NCBI GenBank assembly: GCA_028871595.1
Contig: JAGWMT010000010.1
Span: forward strand, 1 to 27,575
DNA: 27,575 bases
Direction: 5' to 3'
DNA from: Elusimicrobiota bacterium
GTDB lineage: Bacteria > Elusimicrobiota > Elusimicrobia > UBA1565 > UBA9628
Shown here: positions 6,764 to 15,531 of the stretch, one piece after another
How positions within the stretch are numbered: the first letter of the stretch is position 1
Layout: each line of letters opens with the position of its first letter
The notes under the pieces: model-generated
Database searches by the model: none
What the model was told of the DNA's origin: nothing
What the model saw: the letters and a program-made list of their open reading frames with translations, nothing else
Program-made: the position numbers and the translations under genes

Positions 6764-6997
6764 ATGGTGACCGGACTGGTGCTGGTGCGATTGATGGCGG
6801 GCAAGGAAAAGACGGCGCTGTCGCGTATTAAGGAGATCAAGGGCGTCTCCCACGTCACCGCCGTGTTCGGCCGCTGGGACCTGGTCCTCGACATCGAGAC
6901 CGAAGACGTGACCACCCTCTCGAACGTCGTCGTGCGCGACATCCGCGCGACCCCCGGAGTGCTCTCCACCGAGAGCCTCGTCACGACCTCGATCTAG
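6764..6997 (+). CDS. Stand-alone Lrp/AsnC effector-binding (RAM) domain protein
   Basis: Only 77 residues, corresponding to the C-terminal ligand-binding domain of Lrp/AsnC regulators with no helix-turn-helix. The beta-alpha-beta-beta-alpha-beta pattern is clear: VTGLVLVRLMAGKEKTALSR, IKGVSHVTAVFGRWDLVLDI (the GxxDhhh-type turn), TLSNVVVRDIRATPGVLSTES. Such domains form dimers and octamers and bind amino acids at dimer interfaces. Similar one-domain proteins are known in bacteria and archaea. The stop overlaps the GTG of dppD by one base (TAGTG), so it heads the transporter operon. It may sense amino acids derived from imported peptides, or modulate a full-length Lrp elsewhere; both are inferences. 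Confidence 0.85.
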   Translation: MVTGLVLVRLMAGKEKTALSRIKEIKGVSHVTAVFGRWDLVLDIETEDVTTLSNVVVRDIRATPGVLSTESLVTTSI

Positions 6998-8016
6998 TGA
7001 GCGAGCCCGTTCTTTCCGTCCGCGGCCTGCGGACCCACTTCATCCTTCCGGAACGGACCGTTCAGGCCGTTGACGGCCTCACCTACGACCTGCATCCGGG
7101 CAAGACCTTGGCCGTCGTCGGCGAGTCCGGCTCCGGAAAAAGCGTCCACGCGCTCTCCATCCTCCGACTCCTGCCCCAGCCGCCCGCGAAAGTCGTGGCC
7201 GGCGAGATCCTGTTCCAAGGACGCGACATCCTCAAGATGTCCCCCAAGGAACTGCGCGAGATCCGCGGCAACCGCATCGCGATGATCTTCCAGGAGCCGA
7301 TGACCAGCCTCAATCCGGTCCTCACCGTCGGCGAGCAGATCGCCGAGGCGATCATCCTCCATCAGAAGAAGTCGAAGGAGGAGGCCTGGGCCAAGGCGGT
7401 GGACCTCCTGAAGAAGGTCGGCATCCCGCACCCGGAAGAGCGCGTCAAGGACTACCCGCACCAGTTCTCCGGCGGCATGCGCCAGCGCGCCATGATCGCC
7501 ATCGCGCTGTCCTGCGAGCCCGACGTGCTGATCGCCGACGAGCCGACCACCGCCCTGGACGTCACCATCCAGGCCCAGATCCTGGAATTGATGAAGGACC
7601 TCCAGCGCGAGTACAAGATGGCGATCATCCTGATCACGCACAACATCGGCGTGGTCGCGGAGATGGCCGACGACGTGGTGGTCATGTACGCCGGGCGCCC
7701 CGTGGAATACGCGCCCATCGGCGAACTTTTCAAGAATCCCAAGCATCCCTACACGAAAGGCCTGCTCGCGTCCGTCCCGTCCATCTACGAGCGCAAGGAA
7801 CGACTGGAGGTCATCTCCGGCCAGCCGCCGGACCTGACGGGCGGGTTCACGGGCTGCCCGTTCGCCCCGCGCTGCGCCGTGGTCCTGGACCGCTGCGCGC
7901 AGGACGATCCGCCTCAGTTCCACCTGAAGGGCGACCGCATGTCGAACTGCTGGAAGGTCGAGGACGAGTGCACGGACCGCTCGCACCGGTTCAAGACCGC
8001 CGAGGGGGGGAAGTGA
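6997..8016 (+). CDS. dppD: Oligopeptide/dipeptide ABC transporter ATP-binding protein (DppD/OppD type)
   Basis: A 339-residue ATPase that pairs with the next gene product to power the permease. Walker A is GESGSGKS (42-49), the Q-loop is in [12 protein letters not shown], the signature is [15 protein letters not shown], Walker B is [13 protein letters not shown], and the H-loop is ITHNIG. The C-terminal oligopeptide/dipeptide extension (oligo_HPY) carries four cysteines: two in GCPFAPRC, then DRC and NCW. In a mycobacterial DppD this motif holds an iron-sulfur cluster. The start is GTG 6997, overlapping the Lrp-type gene's TAG. The family covers peptides, nickel and some sugars; the neighbours favour peptides. 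Confidence 0.94.
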   Translation: MSEPVLSVRGLRTHFILPERTVQAVDGLTYDLHPGKTLAVVGESGSGKSVHALSILRLLPQPPAKVVAGEILFQGRDILKMSPKELREIRGNRIAMIFQEPMTSLNPVLTVGEQIAEAIILHQKKSKEEAWAKAVDLLKKVGIPHPEERVKDYPHQFSGGMRQRAMIAIALSCEPDVLIADEPTTALDVTIQAQILELMKDLQREYKMAIILITHNIGVVAEMADDVVVMYAGRPVEYAPIGELFKNPKHPYTKGLLASVPSIYERKERLEVISGQPPDLTGGFTGCPFAPRCAVVLDRCAQDDPPQFHLKGDRMSNCWKVEDECTDRSHRFKTAEGGK

Positions 8017-9029
8017 GCGAGCGCCCGATTCTGGAAGTTTCCGGATTGAAGAAGCACTTCTCCGCCCGCCAGGGGATGTTCGGCGAGAAAACCACGGTCA
8101 AGGCCGTGGACGGCGTCTCCTTCTCCGTGATGCCGCAGGAAAGCTTCGCGGTCGTGGGCGAGTCGGGCTGCGGAAAGACCACCTTGGGCAAGCTGGTGCT
8201 GGCGCTGGAGAAGCCCACCGCGGGCACCGTGCTGTTCGACGGCCAGGACATGTCGAAGATGGCCGGCGGCGCGGTGCGCAAGCTGCGGCGCGAGATGCAG
8301 GTGATCTTCCAGGACCCCTATTCCAGCCTGAACCCGCGCATGACCGTGGAGGACATCATCACCGAACCGTGGGTGATCCACGGCATGCACAAGGATCCGG
8401 CGGAACGGGCGAAGAAGCTGGCCAAACTTTTGGACGACTGCGGGATCGCAAGAACGTATTTGCCTCGTCATCCGCACGAATTTTCAGGAGGACAACGGCA
8501 GCGAGTCGGCATCGCGCGCGCCCTCGCGTTGGATCCGCGACTGGTGGTGGCGGATGAACCGGTGTCGGCCTTGGATGTTTCCATCCAGGCGCAGATTCTC
8601 AACCTTCTCAAGGATCTGCAGAAGGAGCGCAAACTCGCGTATCTCTTTATCTCGCATGATTTCTCCGTGGTGCGGCATCTCTGCACCCGTATCGCCGTGA
8701 TGTACCTCGGCCGCATCGTGGAAACGGCCGGCTCGGAGACGTTGTTCAACGACCCGCAGCACCCCTATACCGAAGCCCTGCTCTCCGCCGTGCCCGTCCC
8801 CGACCCCTCCATCGAGAAGCGCCGCAAGCGCATCCTGCTGACCGGCGACGTCCCCAGCCCGCTCAAGCCCCCGTCGGGCTGCCGCTTCCATCCGCGCTGC
8901 CGCTACATGACCGAGTCCTGCCGCGTGGACGACCCGGCGCTGACCGAGGCCAAGCCCGGCCACATGGCCGCGTGCCCCGTTCGCCCGTTCCAGGACAAGC
9001 GCAGCGACGCCGCCCTCGTCAGCCTTTAG
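8013..9029 (+). CDS. dppF: Oligopeptide/dipeptide ABC transporter ATP-binding protein (DppF/OppF type)
   Basis: A 338-residue ATPase, the second of the heterodimer. Walker A is GESGCGKTT (49-57), the Q-loop is IFQDPYSSLNPRM, the signature is FSGGQRQRVGIARAL, Walker B is LVVADEPVSALDVS, and the H-loop is FISHDFSVV. The C-terminus again has the four-cysteine element (GCRFHPRC, ESC, AACPV). GTG 8013 gives a protein starting MSERPILEV and a 4-base GTGA overlap with dppD. An upstream in-frame ATG at 7968 would place 15 odd residues ahead of the conserved start and is rejected. The gene lies directly upstream of the three binding-protein genes. Confidence 0.94.
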   Translation: MSERPILEVSGLKKHFSARQGMFGEKTTVKAVDGVSFSVMPQESFAVVGESGCGKTTLGKLVLALEKPTAGTVLFDGQDMSKMAGGAVRKLRREMQVIFQDPYSSLNPRMTVEDIITEPWVIHGMHKDPAERAKKLAKLLDDCGIARTYLPRHPHEFSGGQRQRVGIARALALDPRLVVADEPVSALDVSIQAQILNLLKDLQKERKLAYLFISHDFSVVRHLCTRIAVMYLGRIVETAGSETLFNDPQHPYTEALLSAVPVPDPSIEKRRKRILLTGDVPSPLKPPSGCRFHPRCRYMTESCRVDDPALTEAKPGHMAACPVRPFQDKRSDAALVSL

Positions 9030-9048
9030 AGTGCCCGAGAACCGCCTC

Positions 9049-10818
9049 ATGAGCCGAAAGCCCCACGCCGCCGCGCTCTCCGTCCTGACCCTCCTCCTTC
9101 CGGCCGCGCTGGGCTTGGCGTCTCCCGCGCGCGCCGCCGACGATCCGGCCACGCTGCGCTACGCGCTCACGTCCGAGGTGGACAGCCTGGATCCCGACTG
9201 GGCCTACGACGCCACGTCTTTGTTCGCCATCCAGCAGATGTACGAGAGCCTGGTGGATTTCGACGGGGGCGCGCTGGATCGCTTCGCGCCGCGCCTGGCC
9301 AGCGTGGTGCCAACCCGGGAAAACGGCTTTCTCTCCAAGGACGGCCTGCTGTACCGCTTCCCGCTGCGCGCGGGCGTGAAGTTCCACGACGGCACGCCGC
9401 TCACCGCCGAGGACGTGAAGTACTCCTTGATGCGCTTCCTGCTCACCACCGGCGAGGGCGGGCCGTCGAACCTCCTGCTCGAACCCCTGACCGGCCGGCG
9501 CTCCGCGCTGGGCCCCGACGGCAAGCCCGACCCGGCCGTGTACGACCTGGCGGACCAGGCCGTGTACGTCGAGGGCGGCGCGCTGGTGATCCGCCTGCCC
9601 AAGCCCTTCGCGCCCCTGCTCTCGGTCCTGGCCGGCTCCGCGCAGATCGTCTCCAAGTCCTATGTCATGGCGCACGGCGGCTGGAACGGGACCAAGGCCG
9701 ACTGGGCGCGCACCTGGTCGCCGAGCAAGGTGGACGCCGCCCTCTACGAGCGGGAGAACGGCACCGGGCCGTTCCGCCTGTCGGATTGGGACCGAGGCGC
9801 GAAGACCCTGCTCCTCGCGCGCAACGACGCTTACTGGCGCGCGCCGGCGCCGCTGCCCGCCGCGCGGCTGGTCACCGTGGAACAGCCGAAGACCCGCCGG
9901 GAGATGCTGGAGCGGGGGGAGATCGACGTCGCGCAATTGAACACCCGCTCGCTCCCCTACTTCCAGGCCGTGAAAGGCGCCGTGGTGGAGACCAGGCTTC
10001 CGCTGCTGCAGGCCGACGACGTGATCTTCTTCAACGAGAAGATCGAGCCGAAGGACAATCCCTGGCTCGGCTCGGGCCAACTGGACGGCCAGGGCGTCCC
10101 GCCCGACTTCTTCGCCGACGCCGACGTCCGCCGCGGCTTCGCGTCCGCGTTCGACGACGACGGCTATATCCGCGACGCCTTCCACGGCTCGGCGGTCCGC
10201 GCGCGCGGCCCCATCCCGCCGGCCCTGCTGTCCGGAAATCTGCCCCCGCCGCAGACCCGGCCCTACTCGCTCGACGATGCCGCCCGCGCCCTGCGCGCCG
10301 CCCGGGGCGGCGCGGTGTGGGAGAACGGCTTCACCTTGCCCATGGCGTATCCGGAGGGGGACAGCGAACGCCTCCAGGCCTGCCGCACTTTGCAGGCGGG
10401 ACTGGCCCGGGTCAACGCCCGCTTCCGCGTGGACTGCCGCGGCGTCCCGCAGACCAAGCTCATCGCGGAATTGGGCGCGCGCCGCCTCTCCGCCTTCGTC
10501 TACCGCTGGATTTTGGACTACCCCGATCCGCACAACGCCGTCGAACCCTTCCTGGGCTCCCGCGGCTATTTCGCGAGCGCCCTCGGCTACTCCAATTCGC
10601 GCGCCGACGCCCTGATCGAGGCCGCGCTGGCCGAGAGCGACCCGGCCAAGCGCAAGGCCGACTACCTGGAGCTCGAGGCCCTGGCCGCCTACGACGTCCC
10701 CGCGCTCTTCACCGTGCAGACCAACGGGGCCCTGGCCCTGCGCAAGAACGTCCAGAATTGGGTCTACCATCCGATGACGCCCTACGGCAGTCTCTACGAG
10801 GTCACCAAAATCCCATGA
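9049..10818 (+). CDS. Periplasmic substrate-binding protein, family 5 (first of three)
   Basis: A 589-residue extracellular solute-binding protein family 5 (DppA/OppA) member, which captures peptides in the periplasm for the permease. A signal peptide (residues 1-29, ending SPARA before ADDPATLRYAL) lacks a lipobox cysteine, so the protein is soluble. Family marks are ALTSEVDSLDPDWAYD, the GVKFHDGTPLTAEDVKYSL motif and the late DYPDPHN element. ATG 9049 gives a clean signal peptide; a GTG at 9031, 2 bases after the dppF stop, adds six residues and cannot be excluded. It is the most divergent of the three paralogues, with a different segment around the predicted ligand pocket (LPYFQAVKGAVVETRLPLLQ). 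The stop overlaps the next start (ATGA). Confidence 0.9.
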   Translation: MSRKPHAAALSVLTLLLPAALGLASPARAADDPATLRYALTSEVDSLDPDWAYDATSLFAIQQMYESLVDFDGGALDRFAPRLASVVPTRENGFLSKDGLLYRFPLRAGVKFHDGTPLTAEDVKYSLMRFLLTTGEGGPSNLLLEPLTGRRSALGPDGKPDPAVYDLADQAVYVEGGALVIRLPKPFAPLLSVLAGSAQIVSKSYVMAHGGWNGTKADWARTWSPSKVDAALYERENGTGPFRLSDWDRGAKTLLLARNDAYWRAPAPLPAARLVTVEQPKTRREMLERGEIDVAQLNTRSLPYFQAVKGAVVETRLPLLQADDVIFFNEKIEPKDNPWLGSGQLDGQGVPPDFFADADVRRGFASAFDDDGYIRDAFHGSAVRARGPIPPALLSGNLPPPQTRPYSLDDAARALRAARGGAVWENGFTLPMAYPEGDSERLQACRTLQAGLARVNARFRVDCRGVPQTKLIAELGARRLSAFVYRWILDYPDPHNAVEPFLGSRGYFASALGYSNSRADALIEAALAESDPAKRKADYLELEALAAYDVPALFTVQTNGALALRKNVQNWVYHPMTPYGSLYEVTKIP

Positions 10819-12593
10819 TTAAAATCGCCTCTTCCGTTCTATCCCTCCTGATCGCGCTGGCTCCGACCGCTTCGGCGGCGGCCTCCGAAGGCGGCCCGGT
10901 GAAGAACCCGGACACCTTCGTCTACGCGACCATCGGCGACCCGGAAAGCTTCGATCCGGCTTGGGCTTACGACGCGAACAGCCAGGCGATCATCGCCAAC
11001 ATCTACGAGTATCTGCTGACTTTCAACTCCTCGGGGACGATGACCAAGGACCTGCGGCCCCTGATCGCCACGAAGGTGCCCAGCCGGGCCAACGGCCTGA
11101 TCTCCGCCGACGGGCTCACCTACCGCTTTCCCATCCGCAAGGGCGTGAAGTTCCACGACGGCGCGCCCCTGACGCCGGACGACGTGCGCTACTCGCTCCT
11201 GCGCTTCATGCTGTTCGACCGGGACGGCGGTCCGTCCTCGCTCCTGCTCGAGCCCATCCTGGGCCTGACGTCCACCCGCAAGGACGGAAAGCTGGTTCCG
11301 GGACTGTGGAGCGAGGCGTCGAAGGCCGTCGCCGTCAAGGGCGACGAGGTCGTCGTGCGCCTGAAGAAGCCCTTCGCGCCTTTCCTCACCATCCTGGTCG
11401 GCTTCGGCGCCGTCATGGAGCGAAAGTGGTGCGCCGCCCACGGCCAATGGGACGGCGAGGGCGCGACCATGGAGAAGTTCAACAACCCGCGCCTGGAAGG
11501 CGCCATCCCGAAGACCCTGGCGAACGGCACCGGCCCTTTCAAGCTGGAGCGCTTCGAGCTCAACACGAAGGAAGCCATCCTGACGCGCAACGACGCGTAC
11601 TGGCGCAAGCCCGCGGCGCTCAAGACCGTGGTGATCAAGGTCGTGGACGAGTACGCGACGCGACGCCTGATGGTCGCCGCCGGCGACGCGGACGTGGTCT
11701 ACGTGCCGACCATGTACTTCCCGCAGATGCACGGGATCCCCGGCGTCGAGGTCATCGACGGCCTGCAGAACCTGGAGCGTTCGCTCCTGGTCAACTTCAC
11801 GTTCAAGATGAACGCCGCCGGCAACGGCAACATCGGCTCCGGGAAGCTGGACGGAGAGGGCGTGCCCCCGGACTTCTTCTCCGACCGCGACGTGCGCAAG
11901 GCCTTCGCCTATTCGATCGACTACCCGGGCTATATCCGGGACATCCTGCGCGGCCGCGGCACGCAGTCCGCGGGGCTGATCCCGCCCGGCTTGCTGGGCT
12001 ACAAGTCGGGACCGCCGCGCTACACCTTCGATCCGAAGAAGGCCGCCGAACATTTCAAGAAGGCGTGGGGCGGGCAGGTCTGGGAGAAGGGCTTCAAGGT
12101 CGCCATCGTCTTCAACACCGGCTCCGCCCCGGCCCAGTCGCTGTGCCAGATGATCAAGAAGAACGTCGAAGCGCTCAACCCGAAGTTCCACATCGACATC
12201 CGCCAGTTGCAGTGGTCCTCCTACCTGGAGCAGACGCAGGCCCGCAAGGTTCCCATCCAATTGGGCGCCTGGCAGGCGGACTACCCGGACCCGCACAACT
12301 TCGTCTTTCCGCTGCTCCATTCGGACGGATTTTTCCCGAGCAAGCAGGGCTACAAGAACCCCGTGGTGGACAAGCTGATCGAGGAAGCCGCCCATACCTT
12401 GGACGACGCCAGGCGCGCCGTCTTGTACCGGAAAATCCAGGACATCGCCGACGACGACGTCCCGACCATCGCCGTGGCCGACGGCCCGCGCTACCGCGTC
12501 CAGCGCACCTGGGTCAAGGGCTTCGTCTTCAAGCCGGGATTTCCCGACATGCCCTACAACAGCTACTACTACGACCTTCATAAGGGGGAATAA
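10815..12593 (+). CDS. Periplasmic substrate-binding protein, family 5 (second of three)
   Basis: A 592-residue paralogue of the neighbouring genes. The signal peptide is MIKIASSVLSLLIALAPTASA (cut after about residue 21) and there is no lipobox. It keeps PESFDPAWAYDAN, GVKFHDGAPLTPDDVRYSL, GGPSSLLLEPILG and DYPDPHNFVFPLL, and is visibly closer to the third copy than to the first. ATG 10815 overlaps the previous TGA by 4 bases, so translation is coupled. It has the same long insertion after the SSLLLEP motif as its siblings, so the three probably arose by tandem duplication and then diverged in ligand range. Confidence 0.92.
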   Translation: MIKIASSVLSLLIALAPTASAAASEGGPVKNPDTFVYATIGDPESFDPAWAYDANSQAIIANIYEYLLTFNSSGTMTKDLRPLIATKVPSRANGLISADGLTYRFPIRKGVKFHDGAPLTPDDVRYSLLRFMLFDRDGGPSSLLLEPILGLTSTRKDGKLVPGLWSEASKAVAVKGDEVVVRLKKPFAPFLTILVGFGAVMERKWCAAHGQWDGEGATMEKFNNPRLEGAIPKTLANGTGPFKLERFELNTKEAILTRNDAYWRKPAALKTVVIKVVDEYATRRLMVAAGDADVVYVPTMYFPQMHGIPGVEVIDGLQNLERSLLVNFTFKMNAAGNGNIGSGKLDGEGVPPDFFSDRDVRKAFAYSIDYPGYIRDILRGRGTQSAGLIPPGLLGYKSGPPRYTFDPKKAAEHFKKAWGGQVWEKGFKVAIVFNTGSAPAQSLCQMIKKNVEALNPKFHIDIRQLQWSSYLEQTQARKVPIQLGAWQADYPDPHNFVFPLLHSDGFFPSKQGYKNPVVDKLIEEAAHTLDDARRAVLYRKIQDIADDDVPTIAVADGPRYRVQRTWVKGFVFKPGFPDMPYNSYYYDLHKGE

Positions 12594-12606
12594 GGATTGC
12601 TAGAAT
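12577..12606 (+). promoter_or_regulatory. Internal promoter before the third binding-protein gene
   Basis: TTCATA (12577-12582, 4 of 6 to the -35 consensus), an 18-base spacer and TGCTAGAAT (extended -10, 12598-12606) lie at the end of the second binding-protein gene. The -10 ends 5 bases before ATG 12612. This would allow separate, leaderless expression of the third binding protein and the permeases. Confidence 0.55.
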
Positions 12607-12611
12607 CAACC

Positions 12612-14366
12612 ATGCTTCGAACGACCCTCTCCCTCGCCCTCCTGCTCGGGTCTTTGCCCGTCTCGGCGCTGGCCGCCGTCAAGAACCCCGACACGCTCAC
12701 CTACCTGACCATCTCCGACTCCGACAGCATGGACCCGGCGTGGGCCTACGACAGCGCCAGCGACCTGATCATCCTCAACGTCTACGAGCCGCTGTTCATG
12801 TTCGACAAGACGTCCACCGAGAAGCTGGACCCCATCCTGGCGTTGAAGGTCCCCTCGCGCGCGAACGGGCTGATCTCGGCCGACGGCCGGACCTACACCA
12901 TCCCGATCCGCAAGGGCGTGAAGTTCCACGACGGCACGCCGATGACGCCGGAGGACGTGCGCTATTCGATCCAACGCTTCCTGCTCTCGGACCGCGCCGC
13001 CGGTCCGTCGTCCCTTCTGCTCGAGCCGCTGGTCGGCTACAGCTCGACGCGCGACGACCGCGGGGAGATCCGCCCCGGCGTCTGGGCGGAGGTCAACCGG
13101 GCCGTCTCCGTCAAGGGCGACGACCTGATCCTGCGCCTCCCCCGGCCGTACGCGCCGATCCTGACCATTTTGGCCTCCTGGTCGCCGATCGTCTCCAAGG
13201 AGTGGGCCATCAAGAACGGGGACTGGGACGGGACCGAGGCGACCTGGAAGAAGTTCAATAATCCGGAGAAGGAAACCTCGCCCTTCTTCGAGCGCGCCAA
13301 CGGGACGGGGCCGTTCAAGCTCGACCGCTGGGACCGCAAGACGAAGGAATTCATTCTGACGCGCAACGACCATTACTGGCGCGCCCCGGCCAAGCTCAAG
13401 AACGTGGTCATCAAGGGCGTCAACGAGTTCGGCACGCGCAAGCTGATGCTGCTGGCCGGCGACGCCGACGTCATCTTCGCGGACCGGCCCCTGCTGTCCC
13501 AGCTGCAGAACCTGCCCGGCGTGAAGATCATGGACAACCTGCCCTCCGTGGAGATGAACCCGATCGTGTTCTTCACCTACCACATCAACACCGTGGGCAA
13601 CGCCTTCGTCGGCTCCGGGCGGCTGGACGGCAACGGCATCCCCAGCGACTTCTTCGCCGACAAGGACGTGCGCAAGGGCTTCGCCTACGCGTTCGACTAC
13701 AAGGGCTTCGTCTCCGACGTGTTCCGCGGCAAGGGCACCCAGGCCCACGGCGCCATCCCCAAGAGCCTGCCCGGCTACAACCCGAACCAGAAAACCTACC
13801 GTCTCGACTTGAAGAAGGCGGCCGAGCACTTCAAGAAGGCCTTCGGCGGCAAGCTGTGGGAGCAGGGCTTCCACTTCACCATCGCCTTCAACTCCGGCAA
13901 CCTCCCGCGCCAGACCGTGTGCCAGATCATCAAGCGCAACGTGGAGAGCATCAATCCGAAGTTCAAGATCGACGTGCGCTCCGTGGAGTGGCCCACCTTC
14001 CTGGACGCGTCCAACGCGTCGAAGCTCCCGTTGTTCGTGCTGGGCTGGAACGCGGACTACCCGGACCCGCACAACTTCGTCTTCCCCATCCTCGATTCGC
14101 AGGGGAACTACCCCATGATCCAGAAGTTCAAGAACGAGGCCATCGACAAGCTGATCGACGAGGGGGAGCGCGAGGTCAACCCGGCCAAGCGCAAGAAGAT
14201 CTACGCGAAGCTCCAGGAGCTGGAGTACGAGGAGGTTCCCAGCCTGGTGATCGTGGACACCGTCCTCTACCGCACGCAGCGCGACTGGGTGAAGGGCTTC
14301 TACAACAACCCCATCTTCCCCGACTCCCCGTACGGCAGCTACTTCTACAGCATCTACAAGGAATAA
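12612..14366 (+). CDS. Periplasmic substrate-binding protein, family 5 (third of three)
   Basis: A 584-residue family 5 binding protein with signal peptide MLRTTLSLALLLGSLPVSALA (cut after about residue 21, no lipobox). It shares KNPDTLTYLTISDSDSMDPA, GVKFHDGTPMTPEDVRYSI, GPSSLLLEPLVG and DYPDPHNFVFPIL with the second copy. ATG 12612 is preferred over an in-frame TTG at 12597, which lies within the predicted promoter. Unlike the first two copies it is separated from its neighbour by 18 bases and has its own -10, so it may be the main partner of the permeases that follow 3 bases later. Confidence 0.92.
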   Translation: MLRTTLSLALLLGSLPVSALAAVKNPDTLTYLTISDSDSMDPAWAYDSASDLIILNVYEPLFMFDKTSTEKLDPILALKVPSRANGLISADGRTYTIPIRKGVKFHDGTPMTPEDVRYSIQRFLLSDRAAGPSSLLLEPLVGYSSTRDDRGEIRPGVWAEVNRAVSVKGDDLILRLPRPYAPILTILASWSPIVSKEWAIKNGDWDGTEATWKKFNNPEKETSPFFERANGTGPFKLDRWDRKTKEFILTRNDHYWRAPAKLKNVVIKGVNEFGTRKLMLLAGDADVIFADRPLLSQLQNLPGVKIMDNLPSVEMNPIVFFTYHINTVGNAFVGSGRLDGNGIPSDFFADKDVRKGFAYAFDYKGFVSDVFRGKGTQAHGAIPKSLPGYNPNQKTYRLDLKKAAEHFKKAFGGKLWEQGFHFTIAFNSGNLPRQTVCQIIKRNVESINPKFKIDVRSVEWPTFLDASNASKLPLFVLGWNADYPDPHNFVFPILDSQGNYPMIQKFKNEAIDKLIDEGEREVNPAKRKKIYAKLQELEYEEVPSLVIVDTVLYRTQRDWVKGFYNNPIFPDSPYGSYFYSIYKE

Positions 14367-14369
14367 CCG

Positions 14370-15530
14370 GTGCTCAAGTTCATCCTGAAGCGTCTGGCCT
14401 TCCTTCCTCTGGTGATGTTCGGTGTGACGGTGCTTCTCTTCGCCGCGCTACAATTCCTGTCCCCGGAGATGCGTGCGTCCTTGTACGTGAAGGACCCCCG
14501 ACAATTGTCCCAACTCGACGCCGTGATCGAGAAGTATCATTTGAAAGACCCCGTTCTCCTTCCGTTCACCGGATCGCTGAAAGCGCACTGGAAGCCGGAG
14601 TTCCATTTCGCGACGACGAACGACGGCCCGCGCCAGATCTACGCCGTGGACTTCGCGTTCATTTCCGCCAGTTTCACCTGGAGCGGGCATACCCAGTATT
14701 GGACCTGGCTCGCCCAGGTTTTGCACGGGGACCTCGGATATTCCGAGACGGCCAAGATGCCCGTGGCCGACGCCATCCGCTCGTTCTTCCCGGCCACCTT
14801 CGAGCTGACCATCGTGACCTTCTTCCCGATCATGATCATCGGCGTGTTCTTCGGCGTGCTGTCCGCCGTCTACCGCGACCGCTTCATCGACCACCTGACC
14901 CGGTTCGTCGCCATCACCGGCTACTCTTTGCCCAGCTTCGTCCTGGGCCTGGTCCTGCTCATGGTGTTCTACGGCCACCTGCACTGGTTTCCGCCGGGCC
15001 GCTACACCTTGGACACGGACCTGCTGGTCCATAGCGACTCCTTCCGGCACTACACCGGCCTGCTGACCTTGGACTGCCTGCTCAACCGCCAGTGGGGGGC
15101 GTACGTGGACGTGGCCAAGCACATGGTTCTCCCGGCGGCGACCTTGCTCTACATCTCCGTGGCTTTGCTCCTGCGCATCACCCGCTCGTCCATGCTGGAG
15201 GAACTCACCAAGGACTACGTGCGCACCGCGCGCGCCAAAGGCCTGCCCGAGAGCGTGGTCATCCGCAAGCACGCGCTGGCCAACGCGCTGATCCCCGTGG
15301 TGACCCTGTCCAGCCTGCTGTTCATCGGCCTGCTGGGCGGCGTGGTCATCACCGAGACCGTCTTCGACTTTCCCGGCATCGGCCGCTGGGGCGTGCAGGC
15401 CGCTCAGCAGCTGGACGTGCCCGGCGTGCTGGGCTCCACCATGCTGGCCGCCTTCCTGTTCGTCCTGGCCAACCTGATCTCCGACATCCTCTACGCGGTC
15501 GTGGACCCGCGCATCCGGGTGGGGAACTGA
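14370..15530 (+). CDS. dppB: Oligopeptide/dipeptide ABC transporter permease (DppB/OppB type)
   Basis: A 386-residue inner-membrane permease. The first helix (about 8-29, LAFLPLVMFGVTVLLFAALQFL) is followed by a periplasmic loop, then HGDLGYSE and the transport domain with the cytoplasmic EAA-like motif DYVRTARAKGLPESVVIRKHALANALIP. It ends with GGVVITETVFDFPGIGRW and the DPRIRVGN tail, both typical of DppB. It is about 45 residues longer than usual DppB (near 340): the extra material is in the first periplasmic loop at about residues 62-108 (LLPFTGSLKAHW through FTWSGHTQYWTW). The start is GTG 14370, 3 bases after the preceding stop. Confidence 0.92.
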   Translation: MLKFILKRLAFLPLVMFGVTVLLFAALQFLSPEMRASLYVKDPRQLSQLDAVIEKYHLKDPVLLPFTGSLKAHWKPEFHFATTNDGPRQIYAVDFAFISASFTWSGHTQYWTWLAQVLHGDLGYSETAKMPVADAIRSFFPATFELTIVTFFPIMIIGVFFGVLSAVYRDRFIDHLTRFVAITGYSLPSFVLGLVLLMVFYGHLHWFPPGRYTLDTDLLVHSDSFRHYTGLLTLDCLLNRQWGAYVDVAKHMVLPAATLLYISVALLLRITRSSMLEELTKDYVRTARAKGLPESVVIRKHALANALIPVVTLSSLLFIGLLGGVVITETVFDFPGIGRWGVQAAQQLDVPGVLGSTMLAAFLFVLANLISDILYAVVDPRIRVGN

Positions 15531-15531
15531 C

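Noticed and set aside
6677..6853. N-terminal extension of the HNH protein to 6853
   Set aside because: It would overlap the Lrp-type gene's coding region and the divergent promoter region, and the added residues do not match the family.
9031..9048. GTG start at 9031 for the first binding protein
   Set aside because: Possible (2 bases after the dppF stop) but ATG 9049 gives a more typical basic signal-peptide start; neither has a clear ribosome binding site, so this is a preference rather than a proof.
10839..12581. Antisense open frame of about 580 codons opposite the second binding protein
   Set aside because: Its composition mirrors third-position GC bias of the plus-strand gene; no recognisable domain or start signals. 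Similar antisense frames oppose the other binding proteins and the acyl-CoA ligase.
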